Assembly (NCBI GenBank): GCA_003240855.1
Contig: QFNN01000078.1
Coordinates: 1 to 14,271 of the forward strand
Length of the DNA: 14,271 nucleotides
Reading direction: 5' to 3'
Source: Sphingomonas sanxanigenens
Lineage (GTDB): Bacteria > Pseudomonadota > Alphaproteobacteria > Sphingomonadales > Sphingomonadaceae
Positions 13,807 to 14,271 of this stretch are shown in pieces. The first letter of the stretch is position 1; each line of letters starts with the position of its first letter. A program made the translations under genes and the position numbers. The notes under the pieces were generated by a model, which made no database searches, was not told where the DNA came from, and was given only the letters and a program-made list of their open reading frames with translations.

Positions 13807-14271
13807 GTGCGATTCGATGACAGGTTGGCGACGGTGCTGGCGCTGCCTGTGGCCGACAGCGGGAGTCGCGTTGCGGCATGGATGCAATTGGTCGATCTGC
13901 TTGCGCAGGACGGCGGCGCCGCCACGTCCGCTTCGGTGGAGCTGGCTTATGATTTGCTGCGCCAGTGGCGCGACGCGGTTCCGCGCGAACGGCGTCGCGG
14001 CGTCGCGGCGGCGCTGCACGGGCGCGCGATCGATCCGCGGATCGTCGCTTTTTTCGCCGAGGATGAGGCTGGAATAGCCGCGCCGGTGATTGTCGGCGCA
14101 ATTCTGCCGCCCGAGGCATGGCTTGACCTGATACCGGCGCTGTCGCCCTCGGCGCGGGCGCTGTTGCGGCACCGCCGCGACGTCGGCCCGGAAGTGGAGC
14201 GGGCGCTGGCGAGTTTCGGCTCCGCCGATCTGGTGCTGCCGACAAGCGTCGAGGCCGTGTCGGCGCCTGAG
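13807..14271 (+). CDS. Probable sensor histidine kinase, N-terminal part (truncated by window end)
   Basis: An open frame of 155 codons without a stop runs off the end. The start GTG at 13807 (VRFDDRLATVLALP) is preceded by GGGAGG with five bases between. The visible part is soluble and helical, Ala/Leu/Arg-rich, with no membrane segment. Patterns such as RRRGVAAALHGRAIDPRIVAFFAEDEAGIAAPVIVGAILPPEAWLDLIPALSPSARALLRHRRDV at about 59-123 resemble the DUF2336-like helical repeat, and similar N-termini precede histidine-kinase domains in sphingomonads, from memory. No H-box or ATPase motif is in view, so the kinase call is an inference. A stand-alone DUF2336 protein is the main alternative. It is divergent from the Lrp-family gene, with 179 bases between starts. 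Confidence 0.6.
   Translation, partial: MRFDDRLATVLALPVADSGSRVAAWMQLVDLLAQDGGAATSASVELAYDLLRQWRDAVPRERRRGVAAALHGRAIDPRIVAFFAEDEAGIAAPVIVGAILPPEAWLDLIPALSPSARALLRHRRDVGPEVERALASFGSADLVLPTSVEAVSAPE

Noticed and set aside
13628..14245. N-terminal extension of the Lrp-family frame up to 14245.
   Set aside because: The extra 206 residues are Arg/Pro-rich and lie opposite the plus-strand gene at 13807; the family N-terminus starts exactly at ATG 13627.

Overview
The window is high-GC chromosomal DNA, most likely from an alphaproteobacterium of the order Sphingomonadales. The evidence is a pyruvate dehydrogenase E1-beta subunit with a fused lipoyl domain next to E1-alpha, a folate-dependent TrmFO, a GyrA with Ala at the quinolone-determining Ser position, and a terminal gene with a DUF2336-like, possibly histidine-kinase, N-terminus. 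The assignment rests on recognised protein families and is not proven. It reads as ordinary core genome: no IS element, prophage, CRISPR array, tRNA or rRNA was seen.

Layout. (1) 1-2077, plus strand: the 3' part of pdhA and all of pdhB, translationally coupled by a TGATG overlap. (2) 2120-5225, minus strand: a three-gene Tad-type pilus operon in transcription order tadG (VWA protein), TadE-like A, TadE-like B, with overlapping stop/start codons; no core Tad ATPase, secretin or Flp pilin is in view. (3) 5342-6501, plus strand: a degenerate squalene/phytoene-synthase-like protein and a membrane-anchored EF-hand protein. (4) 6498-7811, minus strand: trmFO, whose stop codon overlaps that of the EF-hand gene. 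(5) 7853-8934, plus strand: a DUF488 gene and a YhhN/TMEM86-family membrane protein, coupled by ATGA. (6) 8945-11623, minus strand: gyrA with a TTG start. (7) 11843-13099, plus strand: an exported 418-aa protein with TPR-like helices. (8) 13148-13627, minus strand: an Lrp/AsnC regulator. (9) 13807-14271, plus strand: the 5' part of a probable sensor-kinase gene.

The genes do not form one pathway. PdhA and PdhB make the E1 component of pyruvate dehydrogenase. TadG and the two TadE-like proteins probably work together at the envelope as pilus-associated minor components. TrmFO and GyrA are housekeeping. Three of the four convergent junctions carry a perfect or near-perfect hairpin of 9-10 bp with a 5-nt loop and no U-tract; the fourth has overlapping stop codons.

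No clearly new multi-gene system is visible. The best leads are the orphan tadG-tadE-tadE operon with calcium-type loops and a large Cys/Tyr/Asn-rich insertion in the VWA domain, the regulatory DNA between the Lrp-family gene and the kinase gene, the recurrent junction hairpins, and the TTG-started gyrA without an obvious ribosome binding site.
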